Positions 1 to 7,821 of a stretch of DNA of 15,948 bases are shown here, piece by piece (the stretch's first letter is position 1; every line of letters starts with the position of its first letter). The DNA is taken from assembly GCA_017619255.1 (NCBI GenBank), contig JAFZSS010000014.1, positions 1-15,948 on the forward strand, in the 5' to 3' direction. The notes beneath the pieces were generated by a model that saw only the letters and a program-made list of their open reading frames with translations, did not search any database and was not told where the DNA came from. A program made the position numbers and the translations under genes. The stretch comes from Muribaculaceae bacterium. Its GTDB lineage: Bacteria > Bacteroidota > Bacteroidia > Bacteroidales > Muribaculaceae.

Positions 1-657
1 AAAATACACCTTGAACCATGAGAAGCGCGCCAACTGGGCCAGGATGGTGCCCACGGGACAGATGGTGTTGCAATAGGTGCGGCCGCCGCGCCATGCCAGC
101 ACGACGATGATGATGAATGTCGCCAGCGCGATAAGGAATGTGGGCAGACTCTTCATCCACACATCAACGCTGTAGAATGTGTAACTGTCCATCCGCTCGG
201 CAACCGAAGCCAGCAGATTGTTGCCCCACTGATAGACGGGCAGCAACAGGTTTGTCACCATGCGGCCATAGCTGCTATAGGGCGCCAGCAAAGCCACAAT
301 GGCATGCACGCCGGCAACCAGGGCGATGATGAACAACACCAGCACGCCGTAGCGCAACCACCGCCGCTCAGGGCTGGCGGTAAAGCGATTCTTCTTGCGC
401 TTCCCGTGAATCCACGACACGATGTCTTGGAAGATGCCCAACGGGCAAATCACCGAGCAGTAGATGCGCCCGAAAATGAGCGTCAGCACCACCAGTGTCA
501 CGACAACCACCACATTGAGCGCCAGCACGGCAGGCAGGAACTGGATGCGGGCCGTCCACGACAGGTAATGATGCAACACGCCGCTCACATCAAGAAACAG
601 CAGCGTCACCATGACCATCATAATGGCCGCCAGTGTTATACGGATTTTCCTTAACAT
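1..657 (-). CDS. 4Fe-4S membrane protein, NapH/YccM-like (C-terminus cut by window edge)
   Basis: The reverse strand is open from ATG at 657 to base 1, giving 219 residues with no stop, so the gene continues to the left. I see four hydrophobic segments (about residues 5-25, 44-63, 103-124 and 171-188). Two Cys-rich motifs follow membrane segments: CSVICPLG (67-74) and CNTICPVG (196-203). This paired CxxxCP layout is typical of NapH/CcoG/YccM-type polyferredoxins, which pass electrons between the quinol pool and soluble or periplasmic partners; the soluble ferredoxin cysteines expected further on lie outside the window. The start is supported by a consensus Bacteroidota promoter about 48 nt upstream, inside the left palindromic repeat. 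The electron donor and acceptor cannot be told from this fragment. Family assignment is confident, specific role is not. Confidence 0.85.
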   Translation of the reverse strand, partial: MLRKIRITLAAIMMVMVTLLFLDVSGVLHHYLSWTARIQFLPAVLALNVVVVVTLVVLTLIFGRIYCSVICPLGIFQDIVSWIHGKRKKNRFTASPERRWLRYGVLVLFIIALVAGVHAIVALLAPYSSYGRMVTNLLLPVYQWGNNLLASVAERMDSYTFYSVDVWMKSLPTFLIALATFIIIVVLAWRGGRTYCNTICPVGTILAQLARFSWFKVYF

Positions 658-704
658 AATGAGATAATCTGGGTTAAGAGTGAATGATGATTCGTTGATT
701 GTGA

Positions 705-736
705 CAAAGATAGTGCAAGGCGAACACAATGCCAAA
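705..736 (-). promoter_or_regulatory. Bacteroidota-type promoter for the 4Fe-4S gene
   Basis: On the minus strand a -33 TTTG (736-733) is separated by 20 nt from a -7 TATCTTTG (712-705). This fits the Bacteroides consensus TTTG / TAnnTTTG. The -7 box ends 48 nt upstream of the ATG at 657. The whole promoter lies at the left end of the 73-bp palindromic repeat. Confidence 0.7.
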
Positions 737-783
737 CAAAAAGTGTATTTTGTTTGAGCATTGTTAAGCCGCAGCCTATCTTG
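711..783. repeat. 73-bp imperfect palindrome, copy 1
   Basis: This 73-bp segment is identical to 798-870 (period 87 bp, 14-bp spacer). It is an imperfect inverted repeat: GATAG...CAATGC...AACAAA on the left mirrors TTTGTTT...GCATTG...CTATC on the right, so it could form a cruciform or RNA hairpin. Each end carries a -33/-7 pair pointing outward: a perfect one to the left (TTTG-20-TATCTTTG, using flanking base A710) and a near-match to the right (TTTG 753-756, 20 nt, TATCTTGG 777-784). It may be a dispersed intergenic element of the genome; that needs a whole-genome search. Confidence 0.85.
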
Positions 784-797
784 GGCACCAGCCAAAG

Positions 798-870
798 TAG
801 TGCAAGGCGAACACAATGCCAAACAAAAAGTGTATTTTGTTTGAGCATTGTTAAGCCGCAGCCTATCTTG
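798..870. repeat. 73-bp imperfect palindrome, copy 2
   Basis: Identical base for base to 711-783. The left flank differs: copy 1 reads CAAAGATAG, copy 2 CAAAGTAG, so the leftward -7 box here has only one base between TA and TTTG and is probably inactive. The rightward pair (TTTG 840-843, TATCTTGC 864-871) points at the 3' end of the C10 gene and has no obvious target. Confidence 0.85.
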
Positions 871-903
871 CCCGAGGCGCATAGCGCAGCAGGACACAGG
901 CAG

Positions 904-946
904 AAAAAACATCAAGGCAGGACCCCGCTATGCAGGATCCCGCCTT
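904..946 (-). terminator. Rho-independent terminator of the C10 peptidase gene
   Basis: Arms 914-927 and 933-946 form a 14-bp stem with a 5-nt loop if read as minus-strand RNA, where several positions are G-U pairs. Read as plus-strand RNA these become A-C mismatches, so the orientation is clear. Six U residues follow (bases 909-904). It lies about 40 nt after the TGA at 988. Confidence 0.75.
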
Positions 947-990
947 ATTATTGTTCATTGAAGCCCCCCCACTGAAGGGCTTAGGCATCA

Positions 991-1170
991 TTCCCAAGAG
1001 TTGTTCAGCAGATAATTAATCAGAGCTGTGGCATCTGAGATGTCAATGCCGCCTTCAAGGTCACAGTTGGCATTCTCCATGTTGATACCCTCGGCGTCGT
1101 TAGTGAGCAGATAGTTGATCAGCATGGTGGCATCGGTGATGTCCACTTTACCGTCACCATCCACATCGCC
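991..1170 (-). other. Dockerin-like EF-hand pair of the C10 peptidase
   Basis: Sixty codons encode two Ca-binding-loop repeats. The first starts GDVDGDGKVDITDATMLINY and the second is a degenerate copy around DLEGGIDISDATALINYLL. The ITDATMLINYLL helix matches the dockerin of the next gene upstream (3216-3392) rather than those of the two more distant M6 genes. Binding partner unknown; no cohesin is visible in the window. Confidence 0.75.
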
Positions 1171-2454
1171 ACGCAAGCCCTGGGGATCGGGAGGAGTTAC
1201 CCAGTCACCAACGATGAAGGGTTCAGGCTCATTCAGGAACCAGTTCCACTCATAACTGTTGGAAACATAGGGCGACCAAACGACGATGTAATAGGTCTGG
1301 CCATTGGTCAGATAAGGATAAGCGCCGTTGAGGCTGATGCCTGCGATCTCGGTGTCAGCCAGGTCAACATTGGTGGTAAAGGAGTATACCGTACTGTAGG
1401 TGACCGTGTTGTTGCTCACGGACTTGGATACGATACCATACCTCAGGGTGCCTGCATACTTACCACTCAGAGCCTGCACATTGATTGTGGCGCGCACATC
1501 GTTGGCGGGCATGGTGTCGGCAACCAACTCGACATCCTTAACGACCACGCCACCGCGATCGGTCGTATCGCGGCAGATGCCGATAATGGCACCCTGGTCA
1601 GCATTGAAGCCTTCAGCAACCTCATTATGTTCGTAAGGATTATTTCCGTAAATTCTCGGTGACAACAGGTCAAAGCTGAAGTAAGAGTTGTATTCCTTGG
1701 GCTGGAAACCCCAGATGATATGAACTTTACCTTCTGAATCATAACCATCCACAACAAAGGCATGGCCAACATGTGCTCCCGTAGTACCATCATTAAGAGT
1801 GGTCCTGTAACCGAAGTAGAATATGGGACGACCATTGTCAAGTTCGTTGTACATCATGTCACGCCAATTCTGGTCGGTATAGCTTGTCTTCTGCAAGAAC
1901 TGAACATCAGGATTGTAGTCGAAATAAGCGACTATACCCTTGATGACTTGATGATAGCTGGCATTACTGCTCTCGGTCGAGAACTTGGTATTGAAAGCGA
2001 CAGCAATATCAAAAATCATCTGAGCACAATCCTGCCAACCAGTACCCGAAGCACTGGTGTAAGCATTCTTCATGTTTCTGTATTTATAACTGTGGTTAAA
2101 GTTAGCAGTAGCAGTTCTCATGGTCCCACCCAGCTCGTAGGTATAAGTGTTCGAACCATTACCATATTCAGGATACTTCATGCCCTTCATGATATGCGCC
2201 CATGCGATGGGAACGCAACCCGCAAGACAACGCTCATTGTTATAAAGGGGGTAGTAGTTGTTATACGGAGCGAACTGATGCCAGTGGGGACACTCTCCAT
2301 AAGAGTTACCACAAATAGGCATTACTACAATACTGCGGTTGTTCCTCAACGAGAGGGCCTCCTGGGGATTCTCACGCAGGTACTGCAGCGTGTTGTGATA
2401 CTCGTCAAGCAGGTACTGCAAGTACTCGGGAGCTTGATTGTAGTCAAACGAACC

Positions 2455-2457
2455 CTA
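2455..2457 (-). other. In-frame amber codon (C10 gene, codon 87)
   Basis: The reverse-strand frame reads GYSD-TAG-GSFDY. Upstream is an intact signal peptide plus prodomain, and downstream 488 codons stay open to a natural TGA. One C-to-T change from CAG would produce it. Confidence 0.9.
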
Positions 2458-2797
2458 GTCGCTGTAACCCAGCACGGGGCCTGCAACATCATCACCGGAA
2501 ACGATGACGAAGCCCTCATTGTTGCCACGGTTGAACACATAGTAGTCAGCCTGGCCTCTCGTGCCCATAGCGGCATAACTCAAGGTCATCTTGGCGCTTG
2601 AAGCACTGAACTGCTGCTTAGCAATCACCTCGGCCTGGGCCGCAGTAATGCTCTCAGCATTAACGCCCTGTGAGCACAAAGCGAACACTGATAATAATAA
2701 AAGTAACTTTTTCATAAAACTATCTTTAATAAAATGAATAATACTCAATTTAGCAATAAGGTTGAGATACACAGTCGGTATTTAGATCATTATCCAT

Positions 2798-2841
2798 GGT
2801 TGAGGAATCCCATCATTTTGGTTCAGGAATCGCAATCATTT
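2798..2841. repeat. 22-bp imperfect tandem repeat in the C10 leader
   Basis: Units 2798-2819 and 2820-2841 both begin GGTT-AGGAATC and end in ATCATTT, differing by a few substitutions and a 1-nt shift. They lie between the predicted promoter (2879-2909) and the start codon (2715), so they are in the leader RNA or act as a repeated protein-binding site. Confidence 0.6.
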
Positions 2842-2878
2842 CATGAATACATCTCATAGTCTACAGGTTATCTGACCA

Positions 2879-2909
2879 CAAAAGTAGACATTTCGGCCGA
2901 AATACCAAA
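2879..2909 (-). promoter_or_regulatory. Consensus promoter of the C10 peptidase gene
   Basis: Minus strand: TTTG (2909-2906), 19 nt, TACTTTTG (2886-2879), an exact match to the Bacteroides TTTG-N19-TAnnTTTG consensus. The predicted leader to ATG 2715 is long, about 155 nt. This promoter and the terminators upstream of it separate the C10 gene from the M6 operon. Confidence 0.7.
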
Positions 2910-2963
2910 ACTTTTGGAGTAATTCTTATAAAAATCCAACTTTTTTTCTTTCAGCACTCTAAC

Positions 2964-2996
2964 TCAAAAATAAACACCGCGTTTCACAACGCGATG
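2964..2996 (-). terminator. Second terminator-like hairpin downstream of the M6 operon
   Basis: Arms 2975-2983 and 2988-2996 form a 9-bp stem with a 4-nt loop on minus-strand RNA (one G-U pair that becomes a mismatch on the plus strand), followed by UUUAUUUUU (2974-2966). It lies about 130 nt beyond the first terminator, so it may be a back-up or end a separate short transcript. Confidence 0.5.
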
Positions 2997-3113
2997 TTCA
3001 TTTAGGATGAATAGTATTAATATTTCCAACTTTGATGCGAAATTACTACTTTTAACGCTGGTAGCCAAATTAATTTAGCAAAAATATGTTATATAAAGTT
3101 AACCGTTTTCCGT

Positions 3114-3154
3114 AAGACAAAAGCAAACCGGGGACACACGATGGTCCCCGGTTC
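3114..3154 (-). terminator. Rho-independent terminator of the M6 operon
   Basis: A perfect 10-bp GC-rich stem (3126-3135 with 3144-3153, core ACCGGGGAC) has an 8-nt loop and is followed on the minus strand by UUUGCUUUUG. It sits about 60 nt after the TAA at 3213. Confidence 0.8.
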
Positions 3155-3215
3155 ATACTCTTTAATTCCTGCCACGGGCAAAACCATGGTCGGAATCATA
3201 AATCTGTAGCAATTA

Positions 3216-3392
3216 CCACGCGTTATTCAGCAGATAGTTGATGAGCATCGTGGCATCGGTGATGTCAATAGCACCGGAATCGTCACAGTCGGCGTTAGCC
3301 ATGTCAATGCCTGTGGGATCATTGCTGAGCAGGTAGTTGATGAGCATTGTGGCATCGGTGATGTCCACAATGCCGTCAGCATTGACATCGCC
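3216..3392 (-). other. Dockerin-like EF-hand pair of M6-1
   Basis: Fifty-nine codons with two repeats that share the helix ITDATMLINYLL exactly, each preceded by an Asp-rich loop (DVNADGIVD and DCDDSGAID). The class is that of the C10 gene, unlike the IADVN class of M6-2 and M6-3. Confidence 0.8.
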
Positions 3393-5384
3393 CAGCATTA
3401 ACTCGGGCTCAGGTGTCCAAGTGTTCTCGTAGCAGATCTCGATATCGTCGATAAAACAATACTCCGAAGTGCTGCCCATGGTTTGCTGCAGGCGCAGCCT
3501 GATGGGCTTGTCGGTGGGGAATGTGGAGAATGTGGCTACGGCCGTGGAACCTGCCGACACATAGATTGAGTAAGGATAGGTGTTCAGCTCTTTCCATGTA
3601 CTGCCATTGTTGATTGAATATTTCGGTGTAATTTCCACAGCTGTCGATGTTGGATTATAAACCTTGAAGCGTACGACTTGGGGAATCTTGTTCAGGTTCT
3701 CAGCCGTATTGAAGTAGCTACTTTTTCTCATGGCAACAGCATGGCCCTGAGCCACTTGAGCGGTGTCCACAACAGCGCAGTTGTAGAAGTCCCAGGTCGC
3801 ATAAACGCCTTCGACGCCACGCTCATTAAGTGTAGCGCCCACGGGCATCTTCTCAAAGTCCTCGATGGAGCTCTTGGAGTTGTCGACTATTACATCAAAG
3901 GTGATGATGCTGTCGGCCTCGGCAATGTTGACGAAGGCATAGCGGCTCATCTTACCGTCCCATGTGCGCATGTTAGGCTGAGTCGCGTTGGTGATGGAAG
4001 TGACGCCCGAAACACCTGGGAATGGGTCATTGTAACTGTCAGACATCCCGTTGGAATTAGCTCTAAGCAACTCATAGTATACACGGTTGGGACTTGAGTT
4101 GACCAGATTGTTTTCCCAGACTTCAACATTGGACGAGTCCACACGCCAAATCAGCATACCGGGACCAGCCAGATTCTTGTCCCACTTGACGCGCTGGCGG
4201 TTCTCGATGATGAAATACTCATTCTTATTCTTGGTGTTCATGCGGTAACCCGTGTTGCTCTTCTCCAGTGCAGGTACGGTAATGGTGCCCTCACCCTCGA
4301 TAAGCATGGGCGTGGCAAAGCCCAAGGCATAGCGCTCGAACAGGCTGTAGCCCGCGGGGTTGCGGCCCATGTTGCTCCTGAAACCACTGGCCATAATGGA
4401 CCAGGTCATGGGATAATTTCTGTTGGTGCCGCCACTGCCCTCGGCGTCGGTATCATAAAAGTCGGGTAAGCCCAGCACATGGCTGAACTCATGGCAGATG
4501 GTGCCAATGCCGGCGACATTGTTGTAAGAGATAAAATCACCTTCCTCGCCTGTCATATTGGTTGAACAGGCATAGAGGCTGAAGTTCACGCCATCGAGCA
4601 CGGGCGACTCTGTGAAGTTGTTCATGTGGGGCCACAGGTAATCCCTGTCGTTGGCACTGTTGTCCGAGCCAAAACCTGCAACGAGAAAGAACACCATGTC
4701 GGCAGTGCCGTCCTCATCGGTGTCATACTGGCTGAAGTCCACCTCCGGGTCAAGTGCCTCGAGGGCGGCAAAGAAGATGGAGTCGCAATTGAATTGGTGA
4801 GCGTCGGTACAAGCGAAGGGAACATCCACTGGACCCAGGACATCAAAGTGCGGGTCAAACTGCTGGAAAGAGTTGTCAAAGTAGAAATCACGCACACTGC
4901 CCATGCACTCTACCTTGGTTCCATAGGAAAGCGTGAAACCATTGTAGTCATGGCCATTGATCATGTCTTCATAGAAGTCAATGGGTGTGTAGTTGTCAGG
5001 AACATAGTCATTATATTTCCTGTCGGTATAATTGACCAGGATAATCAAACCACGGAATTTGCTGTAATCCATGTGGCCACCATGGCCCACACCGCGCAGC
5101 AAGCTATTGCGATGGCTGAGGCGCGCTTTGCCGCGCTGAATCATCTCGTTGCTGGTCAGTCCCTTGGAAAGGCTGGCGAGGACAGAGCGGTCGGCAGCGG
5201 AACGATGATCCGCGTCGCGGGCAATGCAGTCACTGGCCACCAGTTTGTCACCATCAAGGCGGGCATAGGTGTAAAATCCTGAGGCGTTTTTCACCACGGT
5301 ATAGCCGTCGATGGTGGTCAGGTAATTGAAGAACTCGTCGCCGTGCAGGGTCACGGTGAGGGTCGTTCCATCGGGCTGCGTCAC

Positions 5385-5387
5385 CTA
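5385..5387 (-). other. In-frame amber codon (M6-1, codon 28)
   Basis: M6-1 reads PADPSPG-TAG-VTQPDGT; the adjacent paralogue reads PADPTPV-CAG-VTQPDGT at exactly the same codon number. TAG thus replaces Gln28 by a single C-to-T change. Confidence 0.93.
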
Positions 5388-5551
5388 ACCGGGCGACGGG
5401 TCAGCAGGGCTTGCTTGTGCTGTGGCACACATCAACGCCAATGCAAGTAATAGCAGTAAATTTCTCATACTCAAAAAATTAGATTTAATATTAATGGATT
5501 TATGCTTCAATGATATTGGAAAAGGAAAGGTCATTAGACATGTTACTGGCT

Positions 5552-7768
5552 TTAATCCGGCGCCAGCAACATGCCTATGATCATGTTCACATCGGCGATA
5601 TTGATCTCACCGTCGTCGTTGACATCGGCACTGTAAATCTTCGTCATATCAACCGAGCCTGAAAGAATCATGTTGATGAGGGCATTAACATCAGCGATAC
5701 TTACCTCGCCGTCACCGTCCACATCTCCCTTAATGGGTTCGGGCCACATGTCCTTGTAGTACAACTTCACATCATCCAGGTAACAGCTGGACTTGGTACT
5801 GCCTGCTGTCTGGTTGAAGCGCAACATGATAGGCTTATCGATGGGCAGTGATACCGAAGCGGTGCCTTTGTCACCCGCCCCTACGGTAATAGAACCCTCG
5901 GCGGGAGCAATCCATGTGGCACCACCATCCACCGAATAGGAGAACTTAAATCTGGCTTCCGTTACGGTGGGGTTAAACACCTGGTAATTCACCATGTAGG
6001 GAATGATGCGCAGTGGAGCCGATGATGTCATCTGGCTGGGCTTTTTCATGCCCACGGCATGGCTACCATTGCACTGACCCGCCTCGGGAGCAGAGATGGC
6101 GCACTTCACAAAGTCCCAACTGCAGAACACACCTTCCACACCCGTGGCATTCTGGTCACTGGTAAAGGGCATCAGCTCAAAATCCTCGATGATGGTCTTG
6201 ATAGAGGTGTCGGGCTCGAGCTTGAAGCTGATCACTTCATCGCTCTCAGCAATGTCCATGATGGCGAACTCGTTGAAATTATTGTCCCATGTGAGCAGGT
6301 TGGGATTGGTGAAGTTGCTGATGGATGTCACACCAGCATCACCAGGGAACGGGTCACTGTTGCTGTCCTGACCCACATAGTAGGCTCGCAGCAGCTCATA
6401 GTACATGCGGTTGGGGTTGCAGTTCACTTGGTTGTTCCACCACACGCGAGCCTCAGAGGAATCGACGCGGGCAACCAGCATGCCGTGGCCTGGCAAGAAA
6501 CGGTCCCACTTACCCTGCTGACGGTTCTCAATGAGAAAGAACTCATCGAGGTTGGGCGTGTTCAACCGATAACCCTTGTTGGTCTGATCCAGGGCCTCCA
6601 GCGTGTAGTCGCCAACAGACTCGAGCAGGACAGGTTGGGTAAAGCCGAGCGCATAGCGTTCATATAGGCTGTAGCCCACAGGGTTGCGGCCGAAATTACC
6701 GCCGCTGCCTCCAGCCATGACAGACCACGCACCCGGATCGCGGCTCTCGCCGCCGCTTCCACTGTAGTCGGTATCATACAGGTCAGGCAAACCCAGCACA
6801 TGACCAAACTCGTGGCAGAAGGTGCCAATGCCGTTCACATCAGCATAGTAGTTCTCCCAACCGGCAATCTCTGTCGAACAGGCGTACAGGCCGAAACCCA
6901 CGCCGTCATGATCGGGCGTACCCCACAGGTAATACATGTGCGGCCACAGGTAGTCGTCATTATTGCCACTGTAGTTGGCCGAGTAACCAGCCACCAAAAA
7001 GAACACCATGTCAACCATGCCATCGCCATCACTGTCATACTTGCTATAGTCCACCTCACTATCGGCGGCATCAAGGGCGGCATTGAAAATGACCTCACCA
7101 TTGGATGTACCGTGGGCGTCGAGACAGGAGAAATCTACTTCCACAGGGCCCACCACATCAAACACGGGGTCAAAAATCTGGTACGAATTATCATAGAAAT
7201 AGTCCCGCACGCTGCCCGTCATGTACACATAACGGCCAGTCCGGGGATCGTTGTAACCCGAATAGTTCGGGGTATTAACCATGTCGTCATAGAAATGGTT
7301 AGTATTGGGCATGGAGAACTTCTTGTCGGTGTAGTTGATGAGGATGATGAGTCCCCTAAAGTTCTCATAGTCCATCATGCCGTCGCTGCCCACTCGCATC
7401 ATGGCATTGCGACGGCTCAGCATCTGCCGACCAGCTGCTACCATCGTTGCGCCAGTAAGCCCCTTAGGCACATGAGCCAGCGCGGCCTGGTCGACAGCGC
7501 TGCGTTGTGCGACATCACGAGCAACAAGTCCACTCGACACCAGGCGGCCGCCGTCAAGGGTGGCATAGGTATAATAGCCTGACGCGTCCTTCACCACGGT
7601 ATAACCGTCACTGGTAGTGGTGAAATGGAAGAACTCGTCACCATGCAGGGTCAATGTCAGTCGGGTGCCGTCGGGCTGAGTTACCTGAACGGGCGTCGGG
7701 TCAGCAGGAATGGCCTGTGCCGACAGGCACAACAATCCCAACACGAACGATAATATACTTTTTCTCAT
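5552..7768 (-). CDS. Secreted M6 family zinc metallopeptidase with dockerin (M6-2)
   Basis: 738 residues, ATG 7768 to TAA 5552. A Sec signal peptide ends SAQA (residue 19). A prodomain-like region (30-130) starts QPDGTRLTLTLHGDEF. The catalytic domain holds a Ca-loop-like stretch YDSDGDGMVD (244-253), the zinc motif HEFGHVLGLPD (319-329; His319, Glu320, His323, Asp329) and the Met-turn WSVMAGG. A beta-sandwich follows from IEDFELMPF (about 527-675) and then a dockerin pair (681-738). M6 (immune inhibitor A-type) enzymes are exported endopeptidases; the substrate is unknown. It is the middle gene of the M6 operon: 53 bp after M6-3 and 83 bp before M6-1, with no promoter or terminator seen in either gap. 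It is intact and is the best comparison for the interrupted M6-1. Confidence 0.92.
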   Translation of the reverse strand: MRKSILSFVLGLLCLSAQAIPADPTPVQVTQPDGTRLTLTLHGDEFFHFTTTSDGYTVVKDASGYYTYATLDGGRLVSSGLVARDVAQRSAVDQAALAHVPKGLTGATMVAAGRQMLSRRNAMMRVGSDGMMDYENFRGLIILINYTDKKFSMPNTNHFYDDMVNTPNYSGYNDPRTGRYVYMTGSVRDYFYDNSYQIFDPVFDVVGPVEVDFSCLDAHGTSNGEVIFNAALDAADSEVDYSKYDSDGDGMVDMVFFLVAGYSANYSGNNDDYLWPHMYYLWGTPDHDGVGFGLYACSTEIAGWENYYADVNGIGTFCHEFGHVLGLPDLYDTDYSGSGGESRDPGAWSVMAGGSGGNFGRNPVGYSLYERYALGFTQPVLLESVGDYTLEALDQTNKGYRLNTPNLDEFFLIENRQQGKWDRFLPGHGMLVARVDSSEARVWWNNQVNCNPNRMYYELLRAYYVGQDSNSDPFPGDAGVTSISNFTNPNLLTWDNNFNEFAIMDIAESDEVISFKLEPDTSIKTIIEDFELMPFTSDQNATGVEGVFCSWDFVKCAISAPEAGQCNGSHAVGMKKPSQMTSSAPLRIIPYMVNYQVFNPTVTEARFKFSYSVDGGATWIAPAEGSITVGAGDKGTASVSLPIDKPIMLRFNQTAGSTKSSCYLDDVKLYYKDMWPEPIKGDVDGDGEVSIADVNALINMILSGSVDMTKIYSADVNDDGEINIADVNMIIGMLLAPD
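5555..5728 (-). other. Dockerin-like EF-hand pair of M6-2
   Basis: Fifty-eight codons: GDVDGDGEVSIADVNALINM, a linker, then DVNDDGEINIADVNMIIGML. Both loops keep the D-x-N/D-x-D-G calcium-ligand pattern. The helix class (IADVN) is shared with M6-3. Confidence 0.85.
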
Positions 7769-7821
7769 AACTTCTTCATTTCAACAGATCCCTATACAGA
7801 ATCTATGTCTTTCCCTTCAGA

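Larger units (their letters stand above)
988..2715 (-). pseudogene. Secreted C10 family (streptopain-like) cysteine peptidase, interrupted by in-frame TAG
   Basis: From ATG at 2715 the frame spans 575 codons to TGA at 988, broken only by TAG at 2457-2455 (codon 87). Codons 1-20 are a signal peptide (MKKLLLLLSVFALCSQGVNA). Codons 21-86 resemble the Spi/inhibitor I69 prodomain (GFVIVSGDD...GYSD). After the TAG comes GSFDY, a typical continuation of the family, then the catalytic domain: the putative nucleophile is Cys167 in AGCVPIAWAHIMK and the His is His318 in GHAFVVDGYD. An Ig-like stretch follows (about 385-500) and a dockerin pair closes the protein (516-575). The family NWGW motif is IWGF here (334-337). 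An ATG 57 nt further upstream (2772) is less likely because it precedes the signal peptide. If translation stops at the TAG, the product is a secreted prodomain of 86 residues. Family assignment is strong; whether a full enzyme is made is open. Confidence 0.85.
3213..5468 (-). pseudogene. Secreted M6 family zinc metallopeptidase with dockerin (M6-1), interrupted by in-frame TAG
   Basis: The frame runs from ATG 5468 to TAA 3213, 751 codons, broken only by TAG at codon 28 (5387-5385). Codons 1-19 are a signal peptide ending ATAQA. Residues 30-130 match the prodomain of the two neighbouring paralogues (QPDGTTLTVTLHGDEF). The zinc site is HEFSHVLGLPD (326-336), the HExxHxxGxxD signature, followed by the Met-turn WSIMASG. 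A beta-sandwich region starting IEDFEKMPVG precedes a dockerin pair (693-751). The next usable start after the TAG (GTG, codon 29) would lack a signal peptide, so without readthrough the protein could not be exported. The rest of the frame shows no decay. It is the last gene of a three-gene M6 operon. Family assignment is strong; functional state is uncertain. Confidence 0.88.

Noticed and set aside
651..848. 65-codon minus-strand ORF with a repeated MLKQNTLFVWHCVRLAL segment
   Set aside because: The repeat comes from the duplicated 73-bp intergenic palindrome; it ends inside the promoter of the 4Fe-4S gene and is not a plausible protein.
1762..2601. Long plus-strand ORF (279 codons) antisense to the C10 gene
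   Set aside because: It is a shadow of codon bias in the real gene: no signal, domain or coding logic, while the opposite strand has clear family motifs.
988..5468. Genome-wide TAG reassignment (code 15) or pyrrolysine at TAG
   Set aside because: tcdA ends naturally at TAG in the same window, and no pyl genes or suppressor tRNA are present here; kept only as a hypothesis of partial suppression.
6800..7582. Plus-strand ORF of 260 codons antisense to M6-2 (also 4626-5282 and 8518-9144 in the paralogues)
   Set aside because: They lie opposite conserved M6 coding sequence and have Val/Ile/His-rich content typical of antisense frames.
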